Shown here: positions 45,741 through 55,493 of the stretch, piece by piece
Layout of the letters: every line of letters starts with the position of its first letter
How positions within the stretch are numbered: the stretch's first letter is position 1
Assembly: GCA_024704175.1 (NCBI GenBank)
Contig: CP085629.1
Location: 6,489,001 to 6,553,000, forward strand
Length of the DNA: 64,000 nucleotides
Direction: 5' to 3'
From: Paenibacillus sp. P25
GTDB taxonomy: Bacteria > Bacillota > Bacilli > Paenibacillales > NBRC-103111
The notes under the pieces: model-generated
The model's input: only the letters and a program-made list of their open reading frames with translations
Told to the model about the DNA's origin: nothing
The model's database searches: none
Program-made: the position numbers and the translations under genes

Positions 45741-46479
45741 TTGGAGCATTATGCCAAGGTCATGGGGATCCGCTTCCCCAAAATTACGCTGGACCGTACG
45801 GTGGAAATTCTCGGCGAAGTCATTGAACGGAAGAGGCCGGAGCTGTTCCATGTGATCACGGTCAATCCGGAAATCACGATGGCCTGCCAAAAGGACCCTG
45901 CGCTGCATTCCATCGTGAAGGAAGCAGGCTTAATCACGGCCGACGGAATCGGGATTGTGATGGTCTCCCGGCTGAGGGGCGGGAATCTTCCCGAGCGGGT
46001 GACGGGGTACGACACGCCGCTGCGCCTTCTGGAAACCGGGAACCGGAAGGGCTGGTCGTTTTATATGCTGGGAGCGGATGCGGCCGTGAATGAACAAGCT
46101 TGTGAAGTGATAAGCCGGAAGTACCCGAATGTCAGGGTCCTCGGCAGGCAAGCACGGCTTCTTTCGGCCGGAGGAAGAGAGCCGGATTGTAGAGGAGATC
46201 GGAACGCTGGAGCCCGACGTCTTAATCGTGGCGCTGGGAGCCCCTTACGCGGAACGGTGGATTCATAAGCATAAATCAAGGCTGAAGGCGCGAGTGGCGA
46301 TCGGCGTCGGCGGGAGTCTGGACGTTATCGCCGGGAAGGTGAAAGAAACGCCCGATGGCTGGAAGCGATGGAACGTCGAATGGCTGTACCGCCTGATTCA
46401 GCGACCGCACCGCTGGAGGAGACAATTGATTTTGCCGCGCTTTGCTGTAAGGGCCTTACTATTCAGAGAGCGCAATTAG
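45741..46479 (+). pseudogene. WecG/TagA/CpsF family glycosyltransferase, one frameshift
   Basis: The family transfers N-acetylmannosamine or similar sugars to undecaprenyl-linked GlcNAc; TagA commits Bacillus to wall teichoic acid. Visible are FHVITVNPEITMACQKDP, LITADGIGIVMVSRL (catalytic Asp in ADG), ERVTGYDTPLRLLE and SFYMLGA. Near 46150 the frame shifts and continues HGFFRPEEESRIVEEI, then VALGAPYAERWIHKHK and the family ending GVGGSLDVIAGKVKETPDG with VEWLYRLIQRPHRW. The start is probably TTG 45741; ATG 45762 would be short. Restored length is about 246. Confidence 0.85.
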
Positions 46480-46488
46480 ATAGCGGGA

Positions 46489-46852
46489 TGAAGTGACCCC
46501 AAAAAGTTAGACACTAAATAGTTAGGCGGCTTCGAGGGCATGAGTTCGGTACTGTACTGGGCTCATGCTTTATACGAGCGCTTCGACATCCCCATCAACT
46601 GGAGTTGGTTTCTTCGCCTCTTTTTTCATCGCTGGGCGCCCCTTTTTCTTTGATTTAAGGGCGTCTATTCCGCCTTCTTCAAATTGCCTCTTCCACTTAA
46701 GGACCGTATAATCCGAAGCTAAATTATATCGCGCGGCGGTTTCATTTTTAGGTAAGCTAAGACAGCTTCTAGCCTTTCCTCGGTTGAATACTTGGTCATA
46801 AAAAAACGCACCTCCAATTGCTAGTCTGTGTCTAACAATTGGGGTGCAGTTG
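46489..46852. mobile_element. Defective IS3-family (IS150-like) element, copy 1
   Basis: The left end begins TGAAGTGACCCCAAAAAG and continues TTAGACA. The right end, read inward on the other strand, is ACTGCACCCCAATTGTTAGAC. These imperfect inverted repeats enclose only about 360 bp with a broken orfA, so the element is an internally deleted derivative. A second copy in the same orientation lies at 52293-52511, and both contain the shared block GGGCATGAGTTCGGTACTGT. No clear target duplication could be verified. Confidence 0.8.
46570..46799 (-). pseudogene. IS150-type transposase OrfA fragment
   Basis: From ATG 46799 (GGAGGTG upstream) the product reads MTKYSTEERLEAVLAYLK, a helix-turn-helix transposase N-terminus. 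One base shift near 46740 is needed to continue as ETAARYNLASDYTVLKWKRQ, FEEGGIDALKSKKKGRPAMK, then a stop at 46570. The catalytic OrfB is absent. The fragment marks the deleted element and cannot transpose by itself. Confidence 0.75.
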
Positions 46853-46911
46853 CGGGCTTCGTGTTTTCTTCAAATTTTTGCTTGCGGGGATCGCCGAAGC
46901 GGCTAAGCTTT

Positions 46912-48969
46912 CTACTTCGACAAAAGGTAGCGGAGCAACTGGTTGCGGTTGCCGACTTGCAGTTTCTCATACACGGAATGAAGATGCTTTTTCACGGTGA
47001 CTTCCGATATGTATAGAGTCGCTGCAATTTCCGCGTTCGACTGCCCTTGAAGGACTTGGCGGGTAATTTCTTTTTCCCTTTTCGAAAGGACGTCCGGTAA
47101 GTCCGGTTCTTGCGGCTGAGGTGTTACCGATGGGTTCGTCGGTGTCTCGGGAACTTCCGGTGGCGTCCCGTTCATACCGCTTTTTTGTAATAAGCCTTCC
47201 AACAACTGGTCAAGCTTATTGCCCCTGGTGTCCAAAACGTAAGTTGAAGTTAACGTCGTACCGTCATAAAAGCAATGCTTGACTCCAGCCACTTCCTGAA
47301 AGCCCATGTCCAGGTGCGGCTGGATAAACAACGGATGTGGAGGAGGGGAGGTAATTAATAAGCCGCCTGAAATCATGAAAGAAAACAGTAAAGAAATAGC
47401 CTCCATGGTAAGTGACGGATCCTCCGAGTCCGCTATGTCAATGATCCTGATAAACCAGCCCGCCGGCCGATGGAAAGGAACAAGGAACTGCTGGAGTTCA
47501 GACGAAGATCGGTCGCTGAAATACGGCGAGGCCAGAGGATCGTCCAACAGGAATGGTATTGTTCCGGAATGGATCGGGTATATCGCCGCCAATCCGACGA
47601 TCTCACCCTCGCTCGTTCGAAGCGACCTCACAATCTCATGTTCGATCCTAAGAAAACTGCGCAGATGAAGTGAATGTAATTTCGATACTTCGAAGTGAAC
47701 GTCCATCTCGTGTTCGATGGTCCGGTTCGAGACAGGATCGATTTCGGTCCTTTTTAGAGGACGAGCCTCGGCAAATCTGCGCTGTATATAGGATTCGCCC
47801 TCCGTCACGTTAGCCTCAGTCAACGACTCCCAATAATATTGACCTTTGGCGGAAGGGGAAAGAATCCACCGAATGGTGGCATTGCCGATATACCAAAACA
47901 ACTCGCCTATTTCCCATGACGCGCTTCCGTCTCGAGGCGCCTGTAAAATTCGCATTTTGTAATAAGCGGCGCTGCGTTCGAGCAATGTCCGGTACCTTGA
48001 GGGCGAACGTTCTTTTATCATCCTGCTTGCCGCGTCCCTCATCAGATCATGGAGCATCCATCCCCGGGCCGCTTTGCGGACGAACGATAACCGGCATAAT
48101 TGGGTAAACGTTTCTGAAGAAATGGATTCCCCGTTAACGATCGACAATGACTCCTGATCGAAGTTTCGGAGGACAGACGCCGTTTCTACCCACTTCCGGA
48201 TTTCCGGGTCGGGAACCTCTCTTAACCAGATCTCCACAAGATGGTCGAACCAGTACTCCCCGCCCAGGGATTCCCAGTCATCGGAATTTGTCGAAATTGT
48301 CGATGCCAACAGCGATAACGCCAGCGGATGTCCATTGGTAAGGGACCATATCTTCTTCAGTTTATCCTGGGAAGAGATTCCGCATTTGCGTAAATAGGCA
48401 TACGACTGCTGGCGATCGAAAGAACCGAGGGAGATGCGCTCGACTCGTTCCCTCCAAGCCGGAGAGAGTCGCCAAGGGCCTTTTAACGGATTTCGCCCTG
48501 CCAGAATCACCAGGACTTGATCCGGGAGCCATTGAATCAACTGTTCCCGCAACCACGGATCGAGGTCGTCCATTTCTTCGTACGTATCGAAAGCGATCGT
48601 CACCCGGGTATTACATGAAATCTCCTTTATGGCGCGTAAACTGGCTTCGGTCAGACTGGACTCGCCGATGCATTGGACGGAAAGTTCAGGCGAACACTGC
48701 TGCAATAGCCTGTTGCAAACTTCGACTGGAGAATGGCGGAAATCGCGGCTGTCCAAATAAAGAAAAGCAGAGTCCTGTTGAATGGACATTCTTCGCATCA
48801 TATCGAGCAGAGTGCTTTTGCCGACGCCTCCTGTACCGAAAATGTTCCAAATATTTTTATCGCTCAACGGCTCGCCTGTCAAAAAGCGGAGATACCGCTC
48901 CATTTCGCGATCACGGCCGACAAGAAAGTCATTTTCTTTCTGCTGGATGCGGCTTAACCGATCATTCAT
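46912..48969 (-). CDS. STAND-type regulator: NTPase domain plus C-terminal LuxR helix-turn-helix
   Basis: The intact 685-residue protein starts MNDRLSRIQQKENDFLVGRD (ATG 48969, AAAGGTAGGG upstream). A P-loop NTPase domain follows with Walker A FGTGGVGKSTLL (about residues 44-55) and the Walker B-like VTIAFDTYEEMDD; LVILAGRN resembles the sensor strand of NB-ARC/MalT-like proteins. The middle is helical (about 250-380), then an alpha/beta region (about 380-590). A Pro-rich linker (TPTNPSVTPQPQEPDLPDV) leads to a LuxR-type HTH (LSKREKEITRQVLQGQSNAE, AATLYISEVTVKKHLHSVYEKL). Such proteins activate genes after ligand-driven oligomerisation. Phased CCTAAG repeats lie at its start, divergent from the DUF418 gene. 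Confidence 0.88.
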   Translation of the reverse strand: MNDRLSRIQQKENDFLVGRDREMERYLRFLTGEPLSDKNIWNIFGTGGVGKSTLLDMMRRMSIQQDSAFLYLDSRDFRHSPVEVCNRLLQQCSPELSVQCIGESSLTEASLRAIKEISCNTRVTIAFDTYEEMDDLDPWLREQLIQWLPDQVLVILAGRNPLKGPWRLSPAWRERVERISLGSFDRQQSYAYLRKCGISSQDKLKKIWSLTNGHPLALSLLASTISTNSDDWESLGGEYWFDHLVEIWLREVPDPEIRKWVETASVLRNFDQESLSIVNGESISSETFTQLCRLSFVRKAARGWMLHDLMRDAASRMIKERSPSRYRTLLERSAAYYKMRILQAPRDGSASWEIGELFWYIGNATIRWILSPSAKGQYYWESLTEANVTEGESYIQRRFAEARPLKRTEIDPVSNRTIEHEMDVHFEVSKLHSLHLRSFLRIEHEIVRSLRTSEGEIVGLAAIYPIHSGTIPFLLDDPLASPYFSDRSSSELQQFLVPFHRPAGWFIRIIDIADSEDPSLTMEAISLLFSFMISGGLLITSPPPHPLFIQPHLDMGFQEVAGVKHCFYDGTTLTSTYVLDTRGNKLDQLLEGLLQKSGMNGTPPEVPETPTNPSVTPQPQEPDLPDVLSKREKEITRQVLQGQSNAEIAATLYISEVTVKKHLHSVYEKLQVGNRNQLLRYLLSK

Positions 48970-48991
48970 CTTCGTCCCTACCTTTGTACCG

Positions 48992-49040
48992 CCTAAGTAT
49001 CTAAATTTCACCCTAAGTATACCTTAGATTATCCCTAAGA
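48992..49040. repeat. Helically phased CCTAAG direct repeats
   Basis: CCTAAGTAT occurs at 48992-49000 and 49012-49020 and CCTAAGAG at 49033-49040, that is, at 20- and 21-bp steps, two helical turns each. A reversed CTTAG (49023-49027) makes a local dyad CTAAGTATACCTTAG. The array overlaps the region just upstream of the STAND-LuxR start and is the natural candidate for its binding site. Confidence 0.7.
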
Positions 49041-49118
49041 GTAATACAGTGCTGCCAAAAAAATCATTATAGTTGCAGTATTGGCGCCGAGGAAATAAAA
49101 AGGAAGGATTATTTTATA

Positions 49119-50362
49119 ATGGAACTACAACCGACATCAACCGCCGACCGAATTTCTTTCATTGATATTTTGAGGGGATTCGCTGTGTTCGGCATCTTTT
49201 TCGTAAATATTTTATTCATGAGTACGCCTGACCTCTTTTTTCAGCGAAATGGCGTCTTTGCCGGAGGAGTCGGCGGTCAATCAAGGGATACGGCTCGTGA
49301 TCGATATGTTTTTCGCAGGGAAGTTTTACCCGATCCTTTCGGCCGCTATTCGGAGTAGGCTTCTACTTATTAATGCGCCGCGCTGAGCAAAAGGGGAAGC
49401 GTGTGTTCCGGCTCTTCTCAAGGCGGATGTTCATCCTGTTCCTTCTGGGCATCGGGCATATGGTGTTTTTTTATAACGGCGACGTTCTGCACATCTATGC
49501 TTTAATCGGCTGTTTGTTGATGCTGTTCTACCGTCGCAGAGACAAGACCGTGTTCATCTGGGCCATTTCGATTTTTGTCATCTTCTTCGCTATGTTTGCA
49601 CTGGCCTTTCTCCAACCGGAAGAAGCGTTGAATGCCGGCGGAGGCATGAAAATTGCGGAAGATACCGCCGCCGCTGCGATACAAGTCTATCAGCAAGGCA
49701 ACTATGGCGAGTGGCTGGCCTTCCATATCCAAAATGAAGTGCTCCCTAATTTGATGGCGGAGCAGATCAGTTACCCCAGTATGTTGGCCATGATGCTGCT
49801 CGGATTTTATTTCGGCCGGATCGGCGTGTTCGAAAATATCGGCAACTATACGGGTTTATTTCGAAAGATCAGGAACATTAGCGGAATATTAAGTCTTTTT
49901 GTCGTTATTGCGTTAGCTTGCACCCGGCTGGGGTACGTCGAATTTGGTGCCTATCAATCGCTGCTCGGTCAATTTCTTATTTACGGTCGCGGCATCTTTG
50001 TTAGCTTTCTGTATATCTCGCTCTTGGTGCTGCTTTTGCAGAAGACGTTCGGCATGAAGCTCCTTCAGCCGCTGAAGTTCGTAGGACGCATGAGTTTGAC
50101 CAATTACATTTTGCAGTCGGTTCTCTCCATTGCCGTTTTTGCAGGGCTTGGCTTGTATGCGAAACTGAATTTTCTGGCAGTAATCGGGTATTGTTTGATC
50201 GTGATCGTCGCCGAAATCGGAGTTAGCGTATGGTGGATGAACCGGTTCCCGCTCGGACCGATGGAATGGATATGGCGGCGGTTCACCTATGGGAAGCTTG
50301 AGCGTATACTACCGGCCGCAGCTTCTATGTTTAAAACGGATTCCGAGCAGAAGCAGATATAG
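49119..50362 (+). pseudogene. DUF418 (YeiB-like) membrane protein, frameshifted
   Basis: The polytopic membrane protein has the family N-terminus ISFIDILRGFAVFGIFFVNI, then after two or more frame changes (about 49255 and 49345) IRLVIDMFFAGKFYPILS and FGVGFYLLMRRAEQKGKR, GHMVFFYNGDVLHIYALIG, and a DUF418 domain with MSLTNYILQSVLS and NRFPLGPMEWIWRRFTYGK. From about 49370 to the stop the frame is clean. Restored length is about 413. Function unknown; transport is assumed for the family. It is divergent from the STAND regulator, which may control it. Confidence 0.83.
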
Positions 50363-50443
50363 GGGGAACGGCTCCATGTCAGCTTATTCGAATAACCGAA
50401 CGGGATTTCAGTCCTAATGATGAATAAAGGAGACTTTAAATCA

Positions 50444-52261
50444 ATGATAATATGGAGTAAACCGAAGCAAGTTGCTGCGCTTTCCCTAATGCTCGCTGGA
50501 TGCCTATTGTTTGGCGGTATCGCAGGCGCGTTCGGAGAGACCGCACCAGAAGGGGTACAAATCAAGGAGTTCAGCTTGCTGGATACGGGGTCTGATGTCG
50601 TCGGTTCGGCTGATTTTACACCGGAGGGCAATAAGGACGGTCATTTTAAGCTGCGGCTAAGCCTCACTCAGAAGACGTCCATCAAGAGCGTTGTTTTGCG
50701 GTCAACCGATGATTATGGCAAGGATAACTACCATGGGGTATGGAGAACGAACCGGGTGACGACTGGCTGGCTCGCTCGGCATCGTTCAAGATAAATTGGT
50801 CACAACGCCATCAGGCACAGCCCATGAAAGTATCATTGTGAACCCGGGCTTTCGAAAAGATGTGAATGAGCCGGTGGGGAATTCGATGGCGATCTCACCT
50901 TTGATTTGTATGCAAGCGACAACGGCACGATCAAAGAGACGCAGTCTTATGTGCTGGAAATCGAGACACCGCAAGGAACGGTCGTTTCCAAACCAATTAA
51001 ATATAAAAAGCCCATGATAACGGAGGGGAATTCAACAACGCCAACCCCGGCACCTGCACCAAGCCCTGCGCCGACTCCCGCTCCAACGCCGGCACCAGTA
51101 CCGACGCCGACGCCAGCCCCGACTCCGGCTCCCGCACCGACGGACGGTCCGACGATCCATGTGTTTTTCAAAGGACAGGAGTTGTCTTTTAGCGATGCCA
51201 AACCGATCATCAAAGATGGTTCCACGTTAGTCCCTTTCCGTAAACTATTCGAAGCTCTTGGTTTTACGGTAAAATGGGTCGATACAGGTACGGTTCAACA
51301 AGCGACCGGTACAAAGGACGGCCTTACCATCGAGTTGACGATAAACAGCACCACCGCAAAAGTAAACGGTAATCCGGTCGGCTTGGAAGTACCTCCACAG
51401 ATCATGAACGGAAGTACCCTGGTTCCTCTGCGCTTTGTGGCGGAGAACACCGGCTACAAAGTCTCCTACTCCAGAGATGGAAATGAAGCAAAAATCCAGA
51501 TTGAAGGTGGTGGAGCGGTCACACCCCTGCACCTGCGCCTGAGCCGACACCAACACCAACACCAACGCCGACACCGACGCCGGTACCCGTACCATCTGCA
51601 GGGGAAGTTGAACCCTATGTCGTAAAGGGCTATTTGCTTAATTCGCAGGGCCAACCCATACCGGGAGTTACGATCAATGCGGATAACCTGATGTTTTCTG
51701 ACAGCAACATGCAAGGGATTACCGATGATAACGGATTCTATCGGATTGAACTCGCTCAAGTTCCCGCAACCTGGCGCATGACTACGAGATTCTCTCTCGA
51801 GTATAATGGCAAGAAGCTCGATATCTGGTTAACGGCTGACGGCGATAAATCGTTCGCGGGGAGCACAGGGGCCATTCGCAACTTTACCTTAAAGGATGTC
51901 GTAGGGCATATCGAAATCAATCCCGATATTTGGTCGTTTGACCCATTAGAAATGACCGACTTTGAAATTACACTTACGCCAGTCGGACCATTGGTTGACG
52001 GTAGCGCCGGAAAAACGATAACGACACGCGGCTGCACTTGAGACCGGCGGTCATGGAGTGGATAAAATACCGCTCGGCCGATACAAAATATCCGTTGTAT
52101 GGAAACCGGAAGGGCGCGCACCCATGCCTTTGCTAGTAAAGGTTACAGGTACAAGTAAATTTGTTCAGTCTCTGGAATTTGATTTCGAAAATCCATTGGG
52201 GGCACCTTCCATCTTTAAAAAACAGTTTGAGGTCAAGCCCGACAGTCCAACCGGAAATTAA
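50444..52261 (+). pseudogene. Exported stalk-domain (copper amine oxidase-like) surface protein, several frameshifts
   Basis: The start ATG 50444 follows AAAGGAG and gives a signal peptide with a lipobox-like MLAGC. The first region ends near 50760 in one frame and continues as VTTPSGTAHESIIVNPGFRK, then DLYASDNGTIKETQSYVLEI. A long Pro/Ala/Thr linker (51035-51150) precedes a stalk domain (FKGQELSFSDAKPIIKDGST, LVPFRKLFEALGFTVKW, STLVPLRFVAENTGY). A second PT linker near 51525-51600 leads to a carboxypeptidase-regulatory-like beta domain (GYLLNSQGQPIPGVTI, DDNGFYRIELAQ), ending at 52261 after another shift near 52025. Wall association is inferred. Confidence 0.78.
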
Positions 52262-52292
52262 CGTTTCAAAAAAACGGAACTTCTCAGGGATG

Positions 52293-52511
52293 TGAAGTGA
52301 CCTCAAAAAGTTAGACACTATATAGTTAGGCGACTTAGAGGGCATGAGTTCGGTACTGTACTGGGCTCATGCCTTTTAGTTTTGTCCCAAAAGATGCCTT
52401 TCCTTTTAGGTAAGCTAAGACAGCTTCTAGCCTCTCCTCTGTTGAATACTTGGTCATAAAAAAACTGCACCTCCAATTGTAAGCTGTGTCTAACAATGGG
52501 GGTGCAGTTCA
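52293..52511. mobile_element. Defective IS3-family (IS150-like) element, copy 2
   Basis: It has the same ends as the element at 46489-46852 (TGAAGTGACCTCAAAAAG left; TGAACTGCACCCC read inward from the right) but is deleted further, to about 219 bp. Only the first codons of OrfA remain (MTKYSTEERLEAVLAYLKG, minus strand from about 52458). Same orientation as copy 1; the two bracket 5.4 kb. Confidence 0.8.
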
Positions 52512-52559
52512 TGCTTGCGGCTCCTTTTCCTTTTCGTCCGCCTATATCGATTTCGTCTC

Positions 52560-52605
52560 TTTACAGCGACACGCGTGTCGTTTATAATAACGACATTGGT
52601 GTCGT
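52560..52605 (+). promoter_or_regulatory. tetR-MFS promoter with two palindromic operators
   Basis: TTTACA (52560-52565) and TATAAT (52583-52588) are separated by 17 bp. CGACACGCGTGTCG (52567-52580, perfect) fills the spacer; ACGACA-TTGG-TGTCGT (52590-52605) follows, centred 24 bp downstream. Both fit the TetR protein encoded next. Confidence 0.9.
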
Positions 52606-52630
52606 TTATTTCGGTTGGGAGGGATGAAGG

Positions 52631-53271
52631 CATGTCGCCGAAAGTGTCGGAGGAGCATAAAGAGTCCAGGCAAGCAGGAAATTCTCGAAGCCGCGAGGCG
52701 GGTATTTATCCGCAAAGGGTATCAGGCGGCGACGATGAAGGATGTGGTGGAGGAATCGGGTCTCAGCCGGGGCGGGGTTTATATGTACTACGGCAGCACG
52801 GAGGAGATGATGCTGGCGCTGGTTGAGCAGATCGACCGCAGCAACGAGACGGACTATGACCGGGCCATCGGAGCGGATGGCTCGGTATGGGGAGCGATCG
52901 AGCGGCTGATGGATCAGACGCAGCAGGAGGCGGAGACGGTAACGGATTCGCTCGTGCCGGCGCTGATCGAATTTTTCATTAACGCCTGGCGGAGCAGGAA
53001 GTACGACGCTTTGATGGAGGAGCGCTACCGCCGCGGGGCGCAGATTCTGGAGGCTTTCCTGCAAAATGGCGTCGACCGCGGCGAATTCCGCCCGATCGTA
53101 CCGGTGGGAGCGGTGGTACTTATGCTTCTCAGTTTCTACGACGGTTTAATGGTCCAGGCGGTGCAGCTGGGGCCCGAGGCCGCCCAAACCCGCGTAGGCT
53201 TGGACACGATGCTGGAAGCGCTGCGCCATCTCTTGCAGGTGCAGGACGGGAACAAGGAGGTTTCGCCGTGA
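52631..53271 (+). pseudogene. TetR family repressor of an MFS exporter gene, one frameshift
   Basis: The start ATG 52631 (MSPKVSEEHKESR, GGGAGG upstream) is in one frame. From about 52672, one extra base away, the protein continues KQEILEAARRVFIRKGYQ and the helix-turn-helix ATMKDVVEESGLSRGGVYMYY. The ligand-binding half (DSLVPALIEFFINAWRSRKYD) is intact to 53271. Restored length is about 213. Its stop overlaps the GTG of the MFS gene, so repressor and transporter are co-translated and probably autoregulated through the twin palindromes. Confidence 0.85.
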
Positions 53272-54534
53272 TTGCTTTACTGCGTAACGGAACTTTTGTG
53301 AAGCTGTTCTTCGCTTCCTTTGCCTCCCAGCTCGGCACGACGATCGGCAATATGGCGTTTGCCTTTTATCTGCTGGACCGCTTCTCCGATCAGCCGGGCT
53401 ATGCTTCCTTGGCGGAGATGATGTATGCGCCGCCTACGCCGCTGGTGTTCTTCCTCATCGGCGTGCTGGCCGACCGGTTCGACCGGCGCGCATCGCCGAG
53501 CATACGGGGTGGATCCGGGCGGGGCTGACGGTGCTGCTGATCGCGGCGTCGCTGCTTGACCTATTGCCGCTCGTTTTCGCGCTGTTATTTGTCCGCGACG
53601 CCGTGGCCAAATTTTATGCGCCGGCCGAATCGGCGCCGCTGCAGGGCATTCTGGAGGAGGAGCAGTATGTGGAGGCTTCCGGGCTGAATCAAATGATCTT
53701 CGGCGTGTTCATGCTGTTCGGCGTGGGGCTCGGAGCCTGGACCTATTCGGCGGTGGGCATCCTGGGAGCCGTTATGATCGATGGCGTGGGCTTTCTGATC
53801 TCGGCGCTGCTCGTACGGATGTGCCGGATTGAGCGGGAGGTGCGGTCGCCTAACGGCCCGGCCCGCTGGAAGGACCTTCGGCTGGGAGGCATCCTTGAGG
53901 ATTTCCGTTTAGGACTGCAGTATGTACTGCGGCACCGCCTGCTTCTGTCGCTCGTCAGCGGCTTTATCCTGTTCGGCTTTCTGAACGGAGGGTTTGCCGT
54001 ACTGCCGATGTTTACGATGAAATACAAGTTGGCACCGGGAAGCTATGAGAAATTCGCCTCGCTGTTCGCCGTCTTCCTCGGCGTCGGGTTCCTGATCGGC
54101 GCGCCCTGGCCGCCGGGCTCGTGAAGCGGTTTAAACCGCACGGCGTCATGATTGTCAGCATCCTGGCCGCCAGCGTCCTGATCGGGCTGATGGGTGCGGC
54201 GGGGAACCCGTGGGTTTATCTCGTTCTGGTGTTCGCCGCCGGCCTTGTGATGGCTCCGTTCAATATCGCGCTGGGCGGCTGGTCGCCGCAGATCGTCGAG
54301 CCTTCCATGATGGGCCGGGTAACCGCCTGGACCGACCCGGTGCTTACGCTCGGACAGTCGGTAACGCTGGGGCTGATTTCGCTGCTCTACCCCAAGGCGA
54401 TTTCGCTCGAGTTGATTTACGGGGTTTTGGCGGCCATCATGGCGGGGGCCTTTGCGCTGTACGCCTGGACGCTGCCCGGCTTGACCGGAAGGGCGGGCCG
54501 GCCAGCGGCGGTGGAAGAGAAGCCCTTCACATAA
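53268..54534 (+). pseudogene. MFS transporter, two frameshifts
   Basis: The 12-helix transporter begins GTG 53268 (IALLRNGTFVKLFFASFASQ) inside the tetR stop. The first piece ends near 53490 at ADRFDRR. The middle piece continues in a second frame (AGLTVLLIAASLLDLLPLVF, RDAVAKFYAPAESAPLQGIL) to about 54110, and the third frame carries KRFKPHGVMIVSILAASVL to the stop at 54534. Restored length is about 421. Layout and TetR pairing suggest a drug or toxic-compound exporter (inferred). Confidence 0.85.
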
Positions 54535-54646
54535 TTTCCCACAATGCTGCGATAATGTGTCCGTATTCTTTTGCTACTTTATAGAAGCGGAGGACAGGCG
54601 CCTGTTTTCTCCCGAAACCTATAGAGTGCAAAAGGAGTGTAGGAGC

Positions 54647-55435
54647 ATGAATAAAGCGGTAAAAGGTTTGGCGATGGGTTCGCTGCTGCTGACGCTGGCG
54701 TTCGGAGCGGTGGGAGCCGCTTCGGCAGAGACGACGAGTTCTTCACAGGGCGGAACGGAAGCGGGTCAGACTGCGGCAACTGTAGCGGCCCCGGACGGTA
54801 AGCCGCATGTCGTGTTTTTTAAAGGGCCGGGGGCCGGTCTGCTGCAGCATCCGGCGTTGGAGCGCAATTATCTGCAGTCGCTGGCCAATACTTATACGCC
54901 GGACCAAGCGGCGCCTGGAAAACGGCGCTGGCGGACCGCAAGCAGGTGGAGGCGTCCATGCCGAAGCCGGAAAAGGCGATCAAGAGCATCCATATCGGGA
55001 CGATCGGTGCGGGTAAGGAGGGGCAGGAGGATCAGTTTGCCGGAGAAGGTGCTGGAGAAGCTTCCGGAGCTTCAGGAAGGGAAGCCGGGGGATAAGCCGT
55101 TCCGGATCATGATTCGCGCCAAGGGGCCGGAGGGAGCGGATACGGTAGTAACGGACACGTATGATGCGGTACCGGCCGTCCCTTCTATCCCTCCTATCGA
55201 CGGGGAACTGCCGGATGGTATAATCAAGAAAGAGTCGCCGCCGGAACTGAAAGCGGAGCTTCAGCCGCAGGAGGATTTCGTTCAGGCGGTCGAATCGGAG
55301 AATGAAGCGTCCATCCGGGAGCTGCTGCCGAAGCCGCTGGAGAATTATAAAGCTAAGACGGAAGAGCTGAAGAAGCTGGCCGAACAGCTCCGCGAGAAAC
55401 TGCAGAAATCGGAGCCGCAGACGCAGCAGCAATAA
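54647..55435 (+). pseudogene. Exported protein of unknown function, two compensating frameshifts
   Basis: The protein begins MNKAVKGLAMGSLLLTLAFG and has a signal peptide cleaved after ASA (ATG 54647, AGGAG upstream). The frame reads through to 55435, but between about 54910 and 55035 it becomes Arg-rich (RTASRWRRPCRSRKRRSR). In that segment another frame gives WKTALADRKQVEASMPKPEK and AIKSIHIGTIGAGKEGQEDQ, which looks like real protein, so two opposite shifts are likely. The C-terminus is a charged coiled coil (KAKTEELKKLAEQLREKLQK). It precedes the two-component genes and could be their output or sensor partner (speculative). Confidence 0.7.
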
Positions 55436-55493
55436 TACGGTCCTGAAGGGCGCTGGCGGGCGTCCTTCTTTTCCATGAAGAGGGAGAGGGGAT

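Noticed and set aside
51035..51600. Repetitive CCGACTCCGGC-like DNA as a CRISPR or satellite
   Set aside because: The repeats are irregular, without spacers, and encode Pro-Ala-Thr linkers in the frame of the stalk-domain protein.
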